Below are positions 40,518 to 49,972 of a stretch of DNA of 61,658 bases, one piece after another. The notes beneath the pieces are model-generated. The model was not told where the DNA came from and did no database searches. It saw only the letters and a list, made by a program, of their open reading frames with translations. How positions within the stretch are numbered: the first letter of the stretch is position 1; the number at the start of each line of letters is the position of its first letter. This DNA comes from an uncultured Eubacteriales bacterium (GTDB lineage Bacteria; Bacillota; Clostridia; Oscillospirales; CAG-272), in NCBI GenBank assembly GCA_905201895.1, contig CAJKPX010000011.1:1-61658 (forward strand), in the 5' to 3' direction. The position numbers were made by a program, and so were the translations under genes.

Positions 40518-43500
40518 TCAGTCAAGGACGATGTCCACGTAGTGCGGAGCATGGTCACTGGAGGTGAGAGCGAAGCAGTCGTCAACTACCTTATACTGGT
40601 TAAAGGTAATGGTGTTCTCGCCGCATGCCTTGTAGAGCACGTGGTCGATGGCATCCTTGGAGGCGGAGCCGATCGAGGTTACGGTCTCGTAGCGAGTGTC
40701 ACCCTGCTCGGGACGCGTCATGCCGTGCGTGGTAGCGCTGTCCACGTAGTCGAGCGCAATGTGACGAACCGCGTCAAAGTTGCCTGCATTCTCCGCAGTG
40801 GAAGCAGTACCGGTGAGGTATTTAACCTTCTCGTCAACGATGCTGTAAGCATAGCCGTTGGGATCTTCCTGATAGTTAGCCTTTTCAGCCTCGTCCAGCG
40901 TACTGTATTTCACAAGATGCTTGTAGATGAAGTCTGAGCCTGCTGCAACGGTGCCCATCGTCAGCTCCAGGCCAACAGGCGAGGAGTAGAGGTTAGAGTT
41001 GAAGTCACCGCCAACCACAACGGGGCAGGAGTAGGTGGTTTGCAGCGTCTTTACGAGCGCGATCAGCTTCTGACCGTTCTCATAGCGAGCCTGATTACCA
41101 ACCGTTTCGTTGCCGCTTTCGCCGCCAACCTTGTTGTAGATCGAGCTTGCCTCGAAGTGGAGGTTTGCAACCGCAAAGGTCTTGCCGCCCTTGGTGAGCA
41201 CAACGTACTGCGTGCCGTAGCCGCCGGTGCCCTGTGCATAGCCGCTTTCCTCAACGGTAAAGGTGTTCTTCTTAACGTAGATCGGGTTGCCCGAGTTGTT
41301 GGCAGCCTGATACTTGACGTAGTTTGCATCGAGCCACGCGCGGAGTTCTGCGAAATCCTCGCTTGTTGCGAAGTTCGCGCCGCCCTTACCTGCCTCTTGC
41401 AGACCGATCACGTCGGGCTGGTATGCCTTGTAGGTGAGGAGCATCAGGTCGGCTCTGTCGAGAACCGTGTAGTCCTGGTGGTAGGAATAGGTGAAGATGT
41501 TGTGGTACATCACGCGAATCTCGTTTGCCGCGGTGGTGTCAAGTGCATATTCGCCGCTTGCCGAGGGGATTGCGTCGGTCAGGTCGGTTGCGAGACCGAG
41601 CTTGGGCAGCATATATTCGTATGCCGCGATCAGACCGTAAGCAGTGTCGGAAACAACGAGGATGCCCTCGTTCGAGGTTGCGATGCTCCAGGTGCCTGCC
41701 TCAACAGCGGCGGGAGCAACGTTGAACACGATATTGCCGTTCTCCGCGAGCGTTGCATTTGCGCCCATCGAAGCGAGCTTCTTCTGGAGCATTTCCGCAA
41801 CGTTCACTGCGCCAACCGCGTTCGGGTTGTAGCCAACCACAGGAGCTGCGCCGCCAACGTTGGTTGCAGCGAGGTCGCCCAGATCGGTCTTATCGTAGGT
41901 GTAGATCAGGGTTGCGCCCTTGAGAGTTTCCTCATCCTTCACAACCGAGGGGGTTACGTAGAAGGTTACGTCGCCGCGGTCGGTGGGAATGTTGTCGATC
42001 TTCACAAGTGCAAAATACTTACCTGCAGGAGCGGAAATGAGCTCGCCTGCTGCATTGATGGTTTCGTAAACGTACTTGCAATCGAAGTGGTTGAGCTTGG
42101 AGTAAACGGGGGTTCCGCCAACGTTGTAGCTTGCGATGATATCGAATGCAACCGAGGTTACGGTCTTGTCGATCTCAACCACGAAGCGAACGGTGGATTC
42201 GGTGTCGTGCTCCTGAACGCCGAGGTTGCCAACAACCGCGCCGTTGGGATTTACAAACGCACCGGTTGCGCCCGTGATGTTCGCTGCGGTGATCTTTGCA
42301 GCAACGTCTGCAGCGGAAAGGACGGTTGCAGCGTTAAGCGTATCCTGCTGAGCTGTCTCGGTCAGATTATACGTGGTTTGACCGACCTTAACGAGCGCGC
42401 CCTTGGGAGCGGTGGCGTTTGCGGAGGTGTTGCCACGAATGTTAATAACACCATAGCCGGGATAGTTCTTAGCATTCTTGCAAGTAGCCGCCGTACCGTA
42501 GCAGTCCGCAACAGTTACGTAGGATACCGAAGCACTGCTCGCAACGTACACGCAACCGATAACAGAGCCAATGCGTGCATCGCCGGATACGTAGGGTATA
42601 CGATGCATGTAGGTATTTGCCTTAACAGGATTGCTATAGCAGTTCTGTACAGTGTAGGTCACGCCGTCAATCTGAGCCAGCGAGTTTGCACCGCCGAGAA
42701 TACCGCCGTAATAAAGAACGGAATTGTTTGCCATGAGCTCACAGTATCCGGTATTATAGCAATTCTCAACCAAAACGCTTCCGGTGGAGTTTTTGTCAGA
42801 AACAATCGAGCCGGCAATGCCGCCGAGCGCGATCTCTACCGTCATTCTACCGCGCTGGTATGCGATTACACCGTTGTTAACGCATCCGCGAATGGTCGTT
42901 GCATGTCCGAGCGTTCCGGCGATTCCAGCTGCTGCAGACACACCGTAGCCGTAAATGTTTGCATTGTTGGTGCAGTTCTCGATCGTAACGCTTTCTGCCA
43001 TACCTACAATACCGCCGAGACGGAAACCGGAGGTCTGTCCGCTACCACCCACATTGGTATTACTAATGCGGTTCTGAACGTAGCAGTCTGCATCAACAGA
43101 GCAGTTGCGGATCGTGTTAAAGCTTGCGCTGGGAGCAGCGTCCTTTGCGGGAGCAGCTCTACCAACCAGAACACCGCCGAGGTTCTTCGTGATGGAAGCA
43201 ACGTCCTTGAGGTTCACATTTTCAATGGTTGCGCCGTAAATTACGCCAAACAGACCACCTGCCCAATACTGATTGGTGCTGTGATCTTCGTTGTAATCTA
43301 TAACATAGCCGTTCTTGATTGCAAAGCCCTGACCGTTATAGTTTCCTCCAAAGACACTGTAAGCAGTTTCAAAATCATCGGAGAAATAGTAACCGATTGC
43401 ATAAATTGCTTTTCCACCGAGGTCAATGTCGCATACCTGCAGGAAATAGGTATCCTTGAAGGGATTGGTGACAACGTTCTTTTCGTTGTTGAGAGAGATG

Positions 43501-45140
43501 ATCGTATTGCCCATCCAAACAAGGTTCTCCGCACATGCAACCAGATAAGGATCCTCTGCGGTACCCGAACCGGCAGGCTTCACAGCTGCGGTGAGGCGCT
43601 TACCCTCCACCAGATTCAGATTCGTATACCAGGTATACGTTTCACCGGTGATTCGGTTTTGAGCTACACTGTTCTTCACAGTCGTGTTAGCAGCGTCGAT
43701 CGCTGCAATCGCAGTTGCCATTTCATTGGCGGTCTTGGTGCTTACCGTGCTGACAGAGTCAACCTTAACGGGTTCTACGGGATGATAACCGTCTTTGGTA
43801 GAGTTACCATGTTGACGGTATTCGTTTGTACCGTTATAATGTTTTTCATCAACATCTACCGACGCGCTGTTTTTGATCCACAGAGTGCTGACGGTCGCGC
43901 CACTTGCACAATACGACGAACCGAGCAAGCCACCAACACGCCAGTTAGTTGATAAATTATTAAGCGATTCTACAAAGGTAAACGCATAGGAGTTGTAGCA
44001 ATTCTCCATTAAGAATGGATAGGGATCAGCAACCGTAGGCGCGACATAGTTAAGGGAGTTGATACCACCCAGAATACCACCCCAGTAGGTTGACTTAGCC
44101 GGAGCAGAGGTACCCAGGAATTTGAAAGAACCGCTGTTATAGCAGTTGAGAATCTTCACGGTTCCGCTCAAAGTCTTATCAACCGATCCCGAGGAGAAAG
44201 GCGAAATAAAGCCAACGATACCGCCGTTTGCGGATTCATCCTTGGTGCAAGGATACTTGCTGTTATCCATCTTCAGTGCACCTGTGAATGCACAATACTC
44301 TACGACGCAGTTAAAGCCTGCAGTACCAACGATACCGCCTACCAGCGAATAAGACTGATAATAGGAGATCGTGGACGCAACAGTGCAGTTTGCAACCGTG
44401 GTGCCGTATGCCATACCCACAATACCGCCGAGACGGCCGGGGGTCTTGTCAGTTCCAATGTGGGTGGTTCCGGCTTCTGTAACATGATCTTTCGGGAAAC
44501 CAAGATTAAAAGATACGCTATTAGTAAGATGACAGTTTTCAATCACGTTGAACTCAGCGCTGGTATTGTTAGCAGGAGCGATTGCTCTACCAACGATACC
44601 GCCGGTGATACCATAGCCGGAAATTACAACGTTGTCAAGAGTAACGTTCTTAACAGTACCGCCGTAAACCATTCCGAACAAGCCATGACCCCAGTTGTAG
44701 TTCGCAAGCCAATCGTGAGTGCTGTTTACCGCTGTGATATTACCGTTGTAGATTCTGAATCCCTGTCCGTCATATTCACCGCCAAAAGCAGCCATTCTGG
44801 ATGCGTTGGAATAATAATATCCGATCGACGAGAGATTCTTTCCGTTCAGATCGATATCCTTGGTCTGTTTGAAATAAACGCCGTCAAATGCAGGACCGTA
44901 CTTACCTGCAAGAACGTCAGCGTCCTCATTGCCAACCTTGTCTCCCTGAGGGATGCTGGCAGCAAGCCACTTCAAGTTTGCCGCCGACTCGATCAGATAG
45001 GGATCATCTTTTGTTCCCAATCCGGCAGGTGCGGTTGCAGTGCTTCCGTCCCAAGCCGCAGCAGAAGCGGTGATCGGAACGATCGTCATGCATGACACAA
45101 CCATCAGGACTGCAAGGATGAGCGCAAATAACTTTTTCAT
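40518..45140 (-). CDS. giant secreted GLUG-repeat protein with C-terminal endonuclease/exonuclease/phosphatase-fold domain
   Basis: 1540 residues. The Sec signal peptide (MKKLFALILAVLMVVSCM, cleavage near ASAAA) is followed by two GLUG-type beta-helix modules, each opening with a GTxxDPYLI...ANLxWM unit (near residues 40-65 and 525-550) and carrying repeated GGIVGxA and NCYNSG motifs. Then comes a linker of about 150 beta-rich residues, a short Rossmann-like GH67/chitobiase-N-like domain (about 1090-1180), and a C-terminal EEP domain (MYHNIFTY, DVIGLQEAG, VVGGDFN, TSSDHAPHYVDIVLD). The long form from 45305 includes non-secretory sequence without a ribosome site. AAGGA precedes the ATG. Probably surface-exposed or released. 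Confidence 0.85.
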   Translation of the reverse strand: MKKLFALILAVLMVVSCMTIVPITASAAAWDGSTATAPAGLGTKDDPYLIESAANLKWLAASIPQGDKVGNEDADVLAGKYGPAFDGVYFKQTKDIDLNGKNLSSIGYYYSNASRMAAFGGEYDGQGFRIYNGNITAVNSTHDWLANYNWGHGLFGMVYGGTVKNVTLDNVVISGYGITGGIVGRAIAPANNTSAEFNVIENCHLTNSVSFNLGFPKDHVTEAGTTHIGTDKTPGRLGGIVGMAYGTTVANCTVASTISYYQSYSLVGGIVGTAGFNCVVEYCAFTGALKMDNSKYPCTKDESANGGIVGFISPFSSGSVDKTLSGTVKILNCYNSGSFKFLGTSAPAKSTYWGGILGGINSLNYVAPTVADPYPFLMENCYNSYAFTFVESLNNLSTNWRVGGLLGSSYCASGATVSTLWIKNSASVDVDEKHYNGTNEYRQHGNSTKDGYHPVEPVKVDSVSTVSTKTANEMATAIAAIDAANTTVKNSVAQNRITGETYTWYTNLNLVEGKRLTAAVKPAGSGTAEDPYLVACAENLVWMGNTIISLNNEKNVVTNPFKDTYFLQVCDIDLGGKAIYAIGYYFSDDFETAYSVFGGNYNGQGFAIKNGYVIDYNEDHSTNQYWAGGLFGVIYGATIENVNLKDVASITKNLGGVLVGRAAPAKDAAPSASFNTIRNCSVDADCYVQNRISNTNVGGSGQTSGFRLGGIVGMAESVTIENCTNNANIYGYGVSAAAGIAGTLGHATTIRGCVNNGVIAYQRGRMTVEIALGGIAGSIVSDKNSTGSVLVENCYNTGYCELMANNSVLYYGGILGGANSLAQIDGVTYTVQNCYSNPVKANTYMHRIPYVSGDARIGSVIGCVYVASSASVSYVTVADCYGTAATCKNAKNYPGYGVINIRGNTSANATAPKGALVKVGQTTYNLTETAQQDTLNAATVLSAADVAAKITAANITGATGAFVNPNGAVVGNLGVQEHDTESTVRFVVEIDKTVTSVAFDIIASYNVGGTPVYSKLNHFDCKYVYETINAAGELISAPAGKYFALVKIDNIPTDRGDVTFYVTPSVVKDEETLKGATLIYTYDKTDLGDLAATNVGGAAPVVGYNPNAVGAVNVAEMLQKKLASMGANATLAENGNIVFNVAPAAVEAGTWSIATSNEGILVVSDTAYGLIAAYEYMLPKLGLATDLTDAIPSASGEYALDTTAANEIRVMYHNIFTYSYHQDYTVLDRADLMLLTYKAYQPDVIGLQEAGKGGANFATSEDFAELRAWLDANYVKYQAANNSGNPIYVKKNTFTVEESGYAQGTGGYGTQYVVLTKGGKTFAVANLHFEASSIYNKVGGESGNETVGNQARYENGQKLIALVKTLQTTYSCPVVVGGDFNSNLYSSPVGLELTMGTVAAGSDFIYKHLVKYSTLDEAEKANYQEDPNGYAYSIVDEKVKYLTGTASTAENAGNFDAVRHIALDYVDSATTHGMTRPEQGDTRYETVTSIGSASKDAIDHVLYKACGENTITFNQYKVVDDCFALTSSDHAPHYVDIVLD

Positions 45141-45365
45141 ATTTGTGTTCCTTCTTTCTTTTGTGTGGGGTTGCGCGCTGCCATTGGTTCGATCCCAAGC
45201 GGGCAACGCGAAACAAGTGAAATTTAGATTGCACAAAGAAAAATACGCGCGTTTTTTCTTTGACTCGCAACCTTTATAAAAGATACCTAATCCGCACCCC
45301 CTCATATGAGGAGATGCGGAAGGACCTCTGCGACCGATTGTTTTGTTTTGTTTTCCTTCGGGCGT

Positions 45366-45393
45366 GACACCCGCCCGTGTACGGGTGTCACGC
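45366..45393. other. intergenic hairpin
   Basis: GTGACACCCG pairs with CGGGTGTCAC. It lies between the CBM9/GLUG gene and the giant GLUG gene and lacks a T-run on either strand, so it may be an mRNA-processing or attenuating hairpin. The rest of 45141-45441 has no recognisable feature. Confidence 0.5.
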
Positions 45394-45441
45394 TGTTTTG
45401 GACCTATGCTCTATGGCATGGGTCAGAGGCTTTGGAAGGAA

Positions 45442-48108
45442 TTAGTCCTCTTTCTTGCGGCAGATCATGGGAGCTGCTGCAAGTGCGAGCAGGAGAACTG
45501 CTGCGCCGCCTGCGAACGAAGCACAACCCTTGGACTCATCGGGCTTCTTATCGTCAGTGGGAGCCGCGGTGGGAGCCTCGGTGGGATCCTCGTCGGTGTC
45601 AGCAGCGGTGGTGCCTGCTGCGGTGGTATCAGCTGCGGTGGTGTCTGCTGCAGTGGTATCAACGGTGGTATCAACGGTGGTATCAGCTGCAGTGGTATCA
45701 GCGGTGGTTTCATCGGAATCGGGGTTCGCGAAATCGGGATCGTCATTCGAGTTCGCATTGATCTTTGCGTCGATCAGTGCAACGAAGGGAGCGATCTCTT
45801 CTGCCGTTCTGGTGTCAACCAGATACTCGCCGTCATCGGTTTCAGCTGCAACGATGTCGTTGAGGCCTGCCTTGTTTACGCGGTTCTTGCAGATGTACTC
45901 GTTGATCACGAGATAGCCGCCAACGTCCTTCTGGCTCTTCACGTCTACGGAGTAGCAATCGGTGAGGAAGAAGGAGCCAACATCCGGTCCCTTGTCTGCA
46001 ATCCAGTAGGAGCCAAGGATACCTGCGATACGCCAGTTGGTGTCGCCGGTGATGCCGTTGAGCTCGTCGCAGAGGTTGAAGCAGTTTGCGATGGTGTAGG
46101 TGTAGCCGAGATCATAGGAGGAGTTACCGCCGCCCAGGATACCGCCCCAGTAGGTGGGAGCAGTGTTCTTGGTGCCAACAAAGGTGAAGGAGCCGGTGTT
46201 ATAGCAGTAGGTGATGGTGAGACCGCCACCGAGTGCGCCTGCCTTGTAGGTGCCCGAGGAGTAAGGAGCGTTGAAGCCAACGATACCGCCCATTGCGCTC
46301 TCGCCCTTGTTTGCGTTCGAGGTTACGTCGAGGGTGAGCATACCGTTGTTCACGCACTTGTTCACTGCGGTGTTCTGACCTGCAACGCCAACGATACCGC
46401 CTGCGAAGTTGATACCGCCGATTGCGTTTACAGTTGCGTTGTTTACGCAGTTGCGAATGGTAGTGCCACCGGTCATACCTGCGATACCGCCGATACGGCC
46501 TGCAGCGTCATACTGGTTGGTGGTGTTTACGTAGGTTGCCTGAACCGAGCAGGTTGCGCTGGTGGAGCAGTTGATGATCTTGTTGAAGTCAACTGCAACC
46601 TGGGTGGTGGGAAGCGTGCCGTCGGGGTTCTTGGAGTAGCCGTCAACAGCTGCTCTACCAACGAGCGTACCAACAACACCAACACCGGTAGCGGTGATGT
46701 TGTCAAGCTTGACGTTCTGAATGGTTGCGCCGTAGATCATACCGAACAGACCCGAGCCATAGCAGATGTCAAAGGTGTGGTTTGCGGGAGTGGGCTCAAC
46801 AACAGTACCGTTCTTAATGGTGAAGCCCTGTCCGTCGTAGGTTCCGCCGAATACGTACTTGGTGTTGAATACCTGAGGAGTGCCAAGCTCGTCAAGGAGG
46901 ATACCCTGCGAGTTGGTAATTGCGCCGTTTGCATCAACGTAGGAGTTGTCCTGCTGCTTGATGGGAGCGCCTGCCACGAGCTCACCGCGGAGCTCGCCCT
47001 TTACGTAGTAGTAACCGATCGAGGGGATTGCTGCGCCGCCGAGGTCGATGTCAGCGGTCTGCTTGAAGAACTTGCCTGCGAAGGGGTTGGACTGGGTGCC
47101 CTGAACAACGGAGCCGTCACCGATCTGCTCGGACATCCAAACGAGGTTTGCTGCGCTGGAGATCAGGTAAGGATCTGCTGCGGTACCGGTACCCGTGGGA
47201 GCAACTGCCTCGGGAGCGGGAGCTGCGGGAGCCTTGTCAAGGAGCTTAACCTTACCGAACATACGGCTGTCGCCGCCGTCGAGGGAGGTTGCGTTCTCCT
47301 CAAGACCTGCGCGGTTGGGGTAGAAGTTCTTGTTGTAGTCGCGGCCGCAGAAGTAGAAGGACATACCGAACTCTGCGTTTGCTGCGGGCGTGAAGGCGTC
47401 TGCATTGTACAGACCGAGCGTAGCCCAAGCAATCTGGGTCTCGATCACATAGCCGCCGTCAACGATCTCAAACTTGGACTCGATGCCGGTCTTCTTATCG
47501 GTCTCGCGGGTTCTGCCGGCTGCGGAGTTGGTCTCGCCTGCATCTGCATTCCAAGCGAACTTGTTGTAACGGCAGTAGTTGTATGCATCGCCGGTAGCGT
47601 TTGCATCTGCGGAGGTTACCCAAGTACCAACAAGAACCGATGCGCTGGGCTTCTCTGCGGTTGCCGCGGTGGGCAGGCAGAAGTCATAGAAGGTCTTGTG
47701 GCTGTTGGACCAGAAGTTTGCCTGGTTGGAGGCAGTTACGGTGATGCGGGGCTCTACGCGCTTCTCAAGGATGTAGAGGTTGGTGTCATCCCACATTACG
47801 TAATACTCTGCATCGAGATTATCGCTGTAGGTGTAACCGTTTGCCGTTTTGGCAGCCTTGTCGAAGTTGATCACTGCTGCGTTTGCCCATGCTGCATCGT
47901 CAGCCTTACCGTCGATGGTAATGGTTGCGCCTGCGGGAACCTTAACAGCAGGAAGTGCGGAATCGGGGGTGTAGAGCTCGGTGGTGTTTGCGAAGGTGGT
48001 GGGGATGAGCCAGGGAGCGGGGTCATCTGCTGCAACGTTCATCATCGGAACGACGAACAGCGTTGCGAGCATGCAGACTGTGAGAATCATAGAAATGATG
48101 CGTTTCAT
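45442..48108 (-). CDS. secreted CBM9-like / GLUG surface protein with cysteine-type C-terminal anchor
   Basis: 888 residues. The signal peptide (cleavage near NVAADD) is followed by a CBM9/DOMON-like domain at about 50-290 (ITIDGKADDAAWANAAV, AEYYVMWDDTNLYIL, GYVIETQIAWATLGL), then a GLUG module with the same GTxxDPYLISSAANLVWM opener as in the giant protein. A threonine-rich low-complexity linker of TTAADTTVD-type repeats (about 800-845) leads to KGCASFAGGA, a hydrophobic helix and CRKKED. This tail is a tripartite sorting-like end without LPXTG. It probably sits on the cell surface and binds polysaccharide. Confidence 0.85.
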   Translation of the reverse strand: MKRIISMILTVCMLATLFVVPMMNVAADDPAPWLIPTTFANTTELYTPDSALPAVKVPAGATITIDGKADDAAWANAAVINFDKAAKTANGYTYSDNLDAEYYVMWDDTNLYILEKRVEPRITVTASNQANFWSNSHKTFYDFCLPTAATAEKPSASVLVGTWVTSADANATGDAYNYCRYNKFAWNADAGETNSAAGRTRETDKKTGIESKFEIVDGGYVIETQIAWATLGLYNADAFTPAANAEFGMSFYFCGRDYNKNFYPNRAGLEENATSLDGGDSRMFGKVKLLDKAPAAPAPEAVAPTGTGTAADPYLISSAANLVWMSEQIGDGSVVQGTQSNPFAGKFFKQTADIDLGGAAIPSIGYYYVKGELRGELVAGAPIKQQDNSYVDANGAITNSQGILLDELGTPQVFNTKYVFGGTYDGQGFTIKNGTVVEPTPANHTFDICYGSGLFGMIYGATIQNVKLDNITATGVGVVGTLVGRAAVDGYSKNPDGTLPTTQVAVDFNKIINCSTSATCSVQATYVNTTNQYDAAGRIGGIAGMTGGTTIRNCVNNATVNAIGGINFAGGIVGVAGQNTAVNKCVNNGMLTLDVTSNANKGESAMGGIVGFNAPYSSGTYKAGALGGGLTITYCYNTGSFTFVGTKNTAPTYWGGILGGGNSSYDLGYTYTIANCFNLCDELNGITGDTNWRIAGILGSYWIADKGPDVGSFFLTDCYSVDVKSQKDVGGYLVINEYICKNRVNKAGLNDIVAAETDDGEYLVDTRTAEEIAPFVALIDAKINANSNDDPDFANPDSDETTADTTAADTTVDTTVDTTAADTTAADTTAAGTTAADTDEDPTEAPTAAPTDDKKPDESKGCASFAGGAAVLLLALAAAPMICRKKED

Positions 48109-48132
48109 TGTTTCTTCTCCTTTTTTGGTGTT

Positions 48133-49947
48133 TTAGTTGAACGAAATGTCAACGTAGTGGGGCGCGTGGTCACTCGACGTGAGTGAAAAGGGGTCGCTGA
48201 GGATCTTGTAACTGTGGATGGTTACGTCCTCTCCGCTGTGCATAATGTGATCGATCGCGTTTGCCACGGGCGAGGTGAGATTGTACAGCATCGTGTACAG
48301 TCCGGACGCCTTTGCAACCTCGGGATACGCATGATGCGCGGAGAAGGGGGTGTGGTAGGCTGCGATGTTACGAACAGGAGTCATACCGGAGCCTGTGAGC
48401 CTGTAATAGGCCGTGCTTCCGGGAGTCGAGTTGTAGTCGCCGCCCGAGATTATTGTAATTCCACCGTAGGTTTCACGGATACCCGCGATGGCATTTACCA
48501 GATTTTCTGCATCCTGCGTGCGATACTGATTGCCAAGCTCATGATTGTTGTTGGCATTCGTGTCTGCCGCAAAATGGGAGTTGGTCACTCCAAAGATCGT
48601 TCCGTCCGCTCTCTGGAACACAGCCCACGTGGAGCCCTTGTCGCCCGAGCGTGCGCGGCTATAACCGCTGTCGAGCAGGGTCAGACCTGCGTCCTTGCGA
48701 TAGAAGATCGGGTTGCCGAGTCCGCCCTTTTCCTTGTAGCAGATCTCAACGTAGTTTTCTTTGAGCCAATTTTTCAACTGCAACGAGCGCGCGTCGTCTC
48801 TCTGCTTTGCGCTCGCCTCCTGCCAGCAAAGGATCTCGGGATTGTAGGTGCTGTAAACAGCCAGCATCATATCCGAGCGGTCCTCAACGGGGCATTTGTC
48901 GAGCGTGTAACCCACGATGTTGTGATAGAGGATACGCATGTCGCCCGTTTTTTGCAGATCGGTGGGAGAATTGTCCTCGCCCGTGTAAACGGTTCCCGAA
49001 GGAGCCTCCAGCGTGGCGCTTGAGATCGGAATGAGCGACTCAACCACGCCCCAATATGCCTCGGGAAGACCAAGAATCGAGCTTGCAACCACCTGCACCT
49101 TGGTGCCTGTGACCTCAATACGGTATTCGCCCGTGGGTGCGGTCACGGTGGTGCGCGAGGTGTTGCCGATCAGAATTTCGCAATCCTGTGCGGGCTCATT
49201 GTCACGCACGATCTGGAGGTTTGCGCCCACGTATCTGCTCACGTGTGCCTGAATCAGCCTTGCGATGTAATACTCCACCGACGCATTTGCAGGGATCACG
49301 AGGCGATAATCCTTGATCGGTCTGCCGCCGATCACCGCGCTCTTGATGGTGTAGCTGGTTTCATTGGTGAACTCGTCGCTCTCATAAAAGAGGAAGGTGT
49401 CGGGGTCGGCTCCCTCTGCCTGCATCTTTTTTCGGAGGATCTGGCGCTCGAAATAGCTCACGCCGTTATAGGTGGTGTTTGCATCCGAGCCGCAGATCAC
49501 GAGCTTGGTGCCCATGATGCAGATCGTGTACTGTCCGAACAGAAGCTTGGAAGAAACCTCCTGGCTTGCCGCGCGGGCAGTGGGACCAACGAGGATTTCG
49601 TAGGTTTTTTCGGGAATGCTATGGCTGGTGAAATCGTCACGGACCTTGAGCTTGGTGCCCGTGTAGGTCTGAAACGCCGTCACAAGACGCTGCACTGCCT
49701 CCCATTCCTTTTCCTCGTAATCCTCGGGATAAACGATCACAAATTCGGAATTTCCGTCCTTCACCAGCTCAAGGAATGCCCCAAGGTCGCCCGTGGTTTC
49801 CTCCTCGCCCGTGGTGTCGGTTGTCTCACCCGTGTCGGGATCGGTTTCATCGCCGTCATTCGGGTCGGTGGGCTGACATCCAACCGCGGTCAGAAGCATC
49901 AGCACAGCCAGAAGCAACGGCAGAATTCTTTTCATAAACAAATTCAT
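48133..49947 (-). CDS. lipoprotein with EEP-fold nuclease/phosphatase domain (paralog 2)
   Basis: 604 residues. Lipobox LTAVGC (Cys24), acidic/Thr linker to about 55, an N-terminal GH67/chitobiase-N-like alpha/beta part (FVIVYPEDYEEKEWEAVQRL; a second similar unit near 215-260) and a C-terminal endonuclease/exonuclease/phosphatase domain (about 330-604: MRILYHNIVGY, EILCWQEAS, ISGGDYNST, IDHIMHSG, TSSDHAPHYVDISFN). The metal/catalytic residues of the fold (Asn, Glu, Asp-Asn, Asp-His) are present, so it is probably an active phosphodiesterase. It resembles the 49973-51775 product throughout. Confidence 0.88.
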   Translation of the reverse strand: MNLFMKRILPLLLAVLMLLTAVGCQPTDPNDGDETDPDTGETTDTTGEEETTGDLGAFLELVKDGNSEFVIVYPEDYEEKEWEAVQRLVTAFQTYTGTKLKVRDDFTSHSIPEKTYEILVGPTARAASQEVSSKLLFGQYTICIMGTKLVICGSDANTTYNGVSYFERQILRKKMQAEGADPDTFLFYESDEFTNETSYTIKSAVIGGRPIKDYRLVIPANASVEYYIARLIQAHVSRYVGANLQIVRDNEPAQDCEILIGNTSRTTVTAPTGEYRIEVTGTKVQVVASSILGLPEAYWGVVESLIPISSATLEAPSGTVYTGEDNSPTDLQKTGDMRILYHNIVGYTLDKCPVEDRSDMMLAVYSTYNPEILCWQEASAKQRDDARSLQLKNWLKENYVEICYKEKGGLGNPIFYRKDAGLTLLDSGYSRARSGDKGSTWAVFQRADGTIFGVTNSHFAADTNANNNHELGNQYRTQDAENLVNAIAGIRETYGGITIISGGDYNSTPGSTAYYRLTGSGMTPVRNIAAYHTPFSAHHAYPEVAKASGLYTMLYNLTSPVANAIDHIMHSGEDVTIHSYKILSDPFSLTSSDHAPHYVDISFN

Positions 49948-49972
49948 AAAAACTTCCCTGTTTCAGTTTGGA

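Noticed and set aside
41040..43952. 970-codon open frame on the plus strand
   Set aside because: It is entirely antisense to the giant GLUG protein. The repetitive, biased codon usage of the sense gene keeps the opposite frame open. No ribosome site, no domain, and low-complexity Cys/Val-rich translation.
45343..48186. 947-codon open frame on the plus strand
   Set aside because: Antisense shadow of the CBM9/GLUG gene; Cys/Gly/Val-rich nonsense, no signal or domain.
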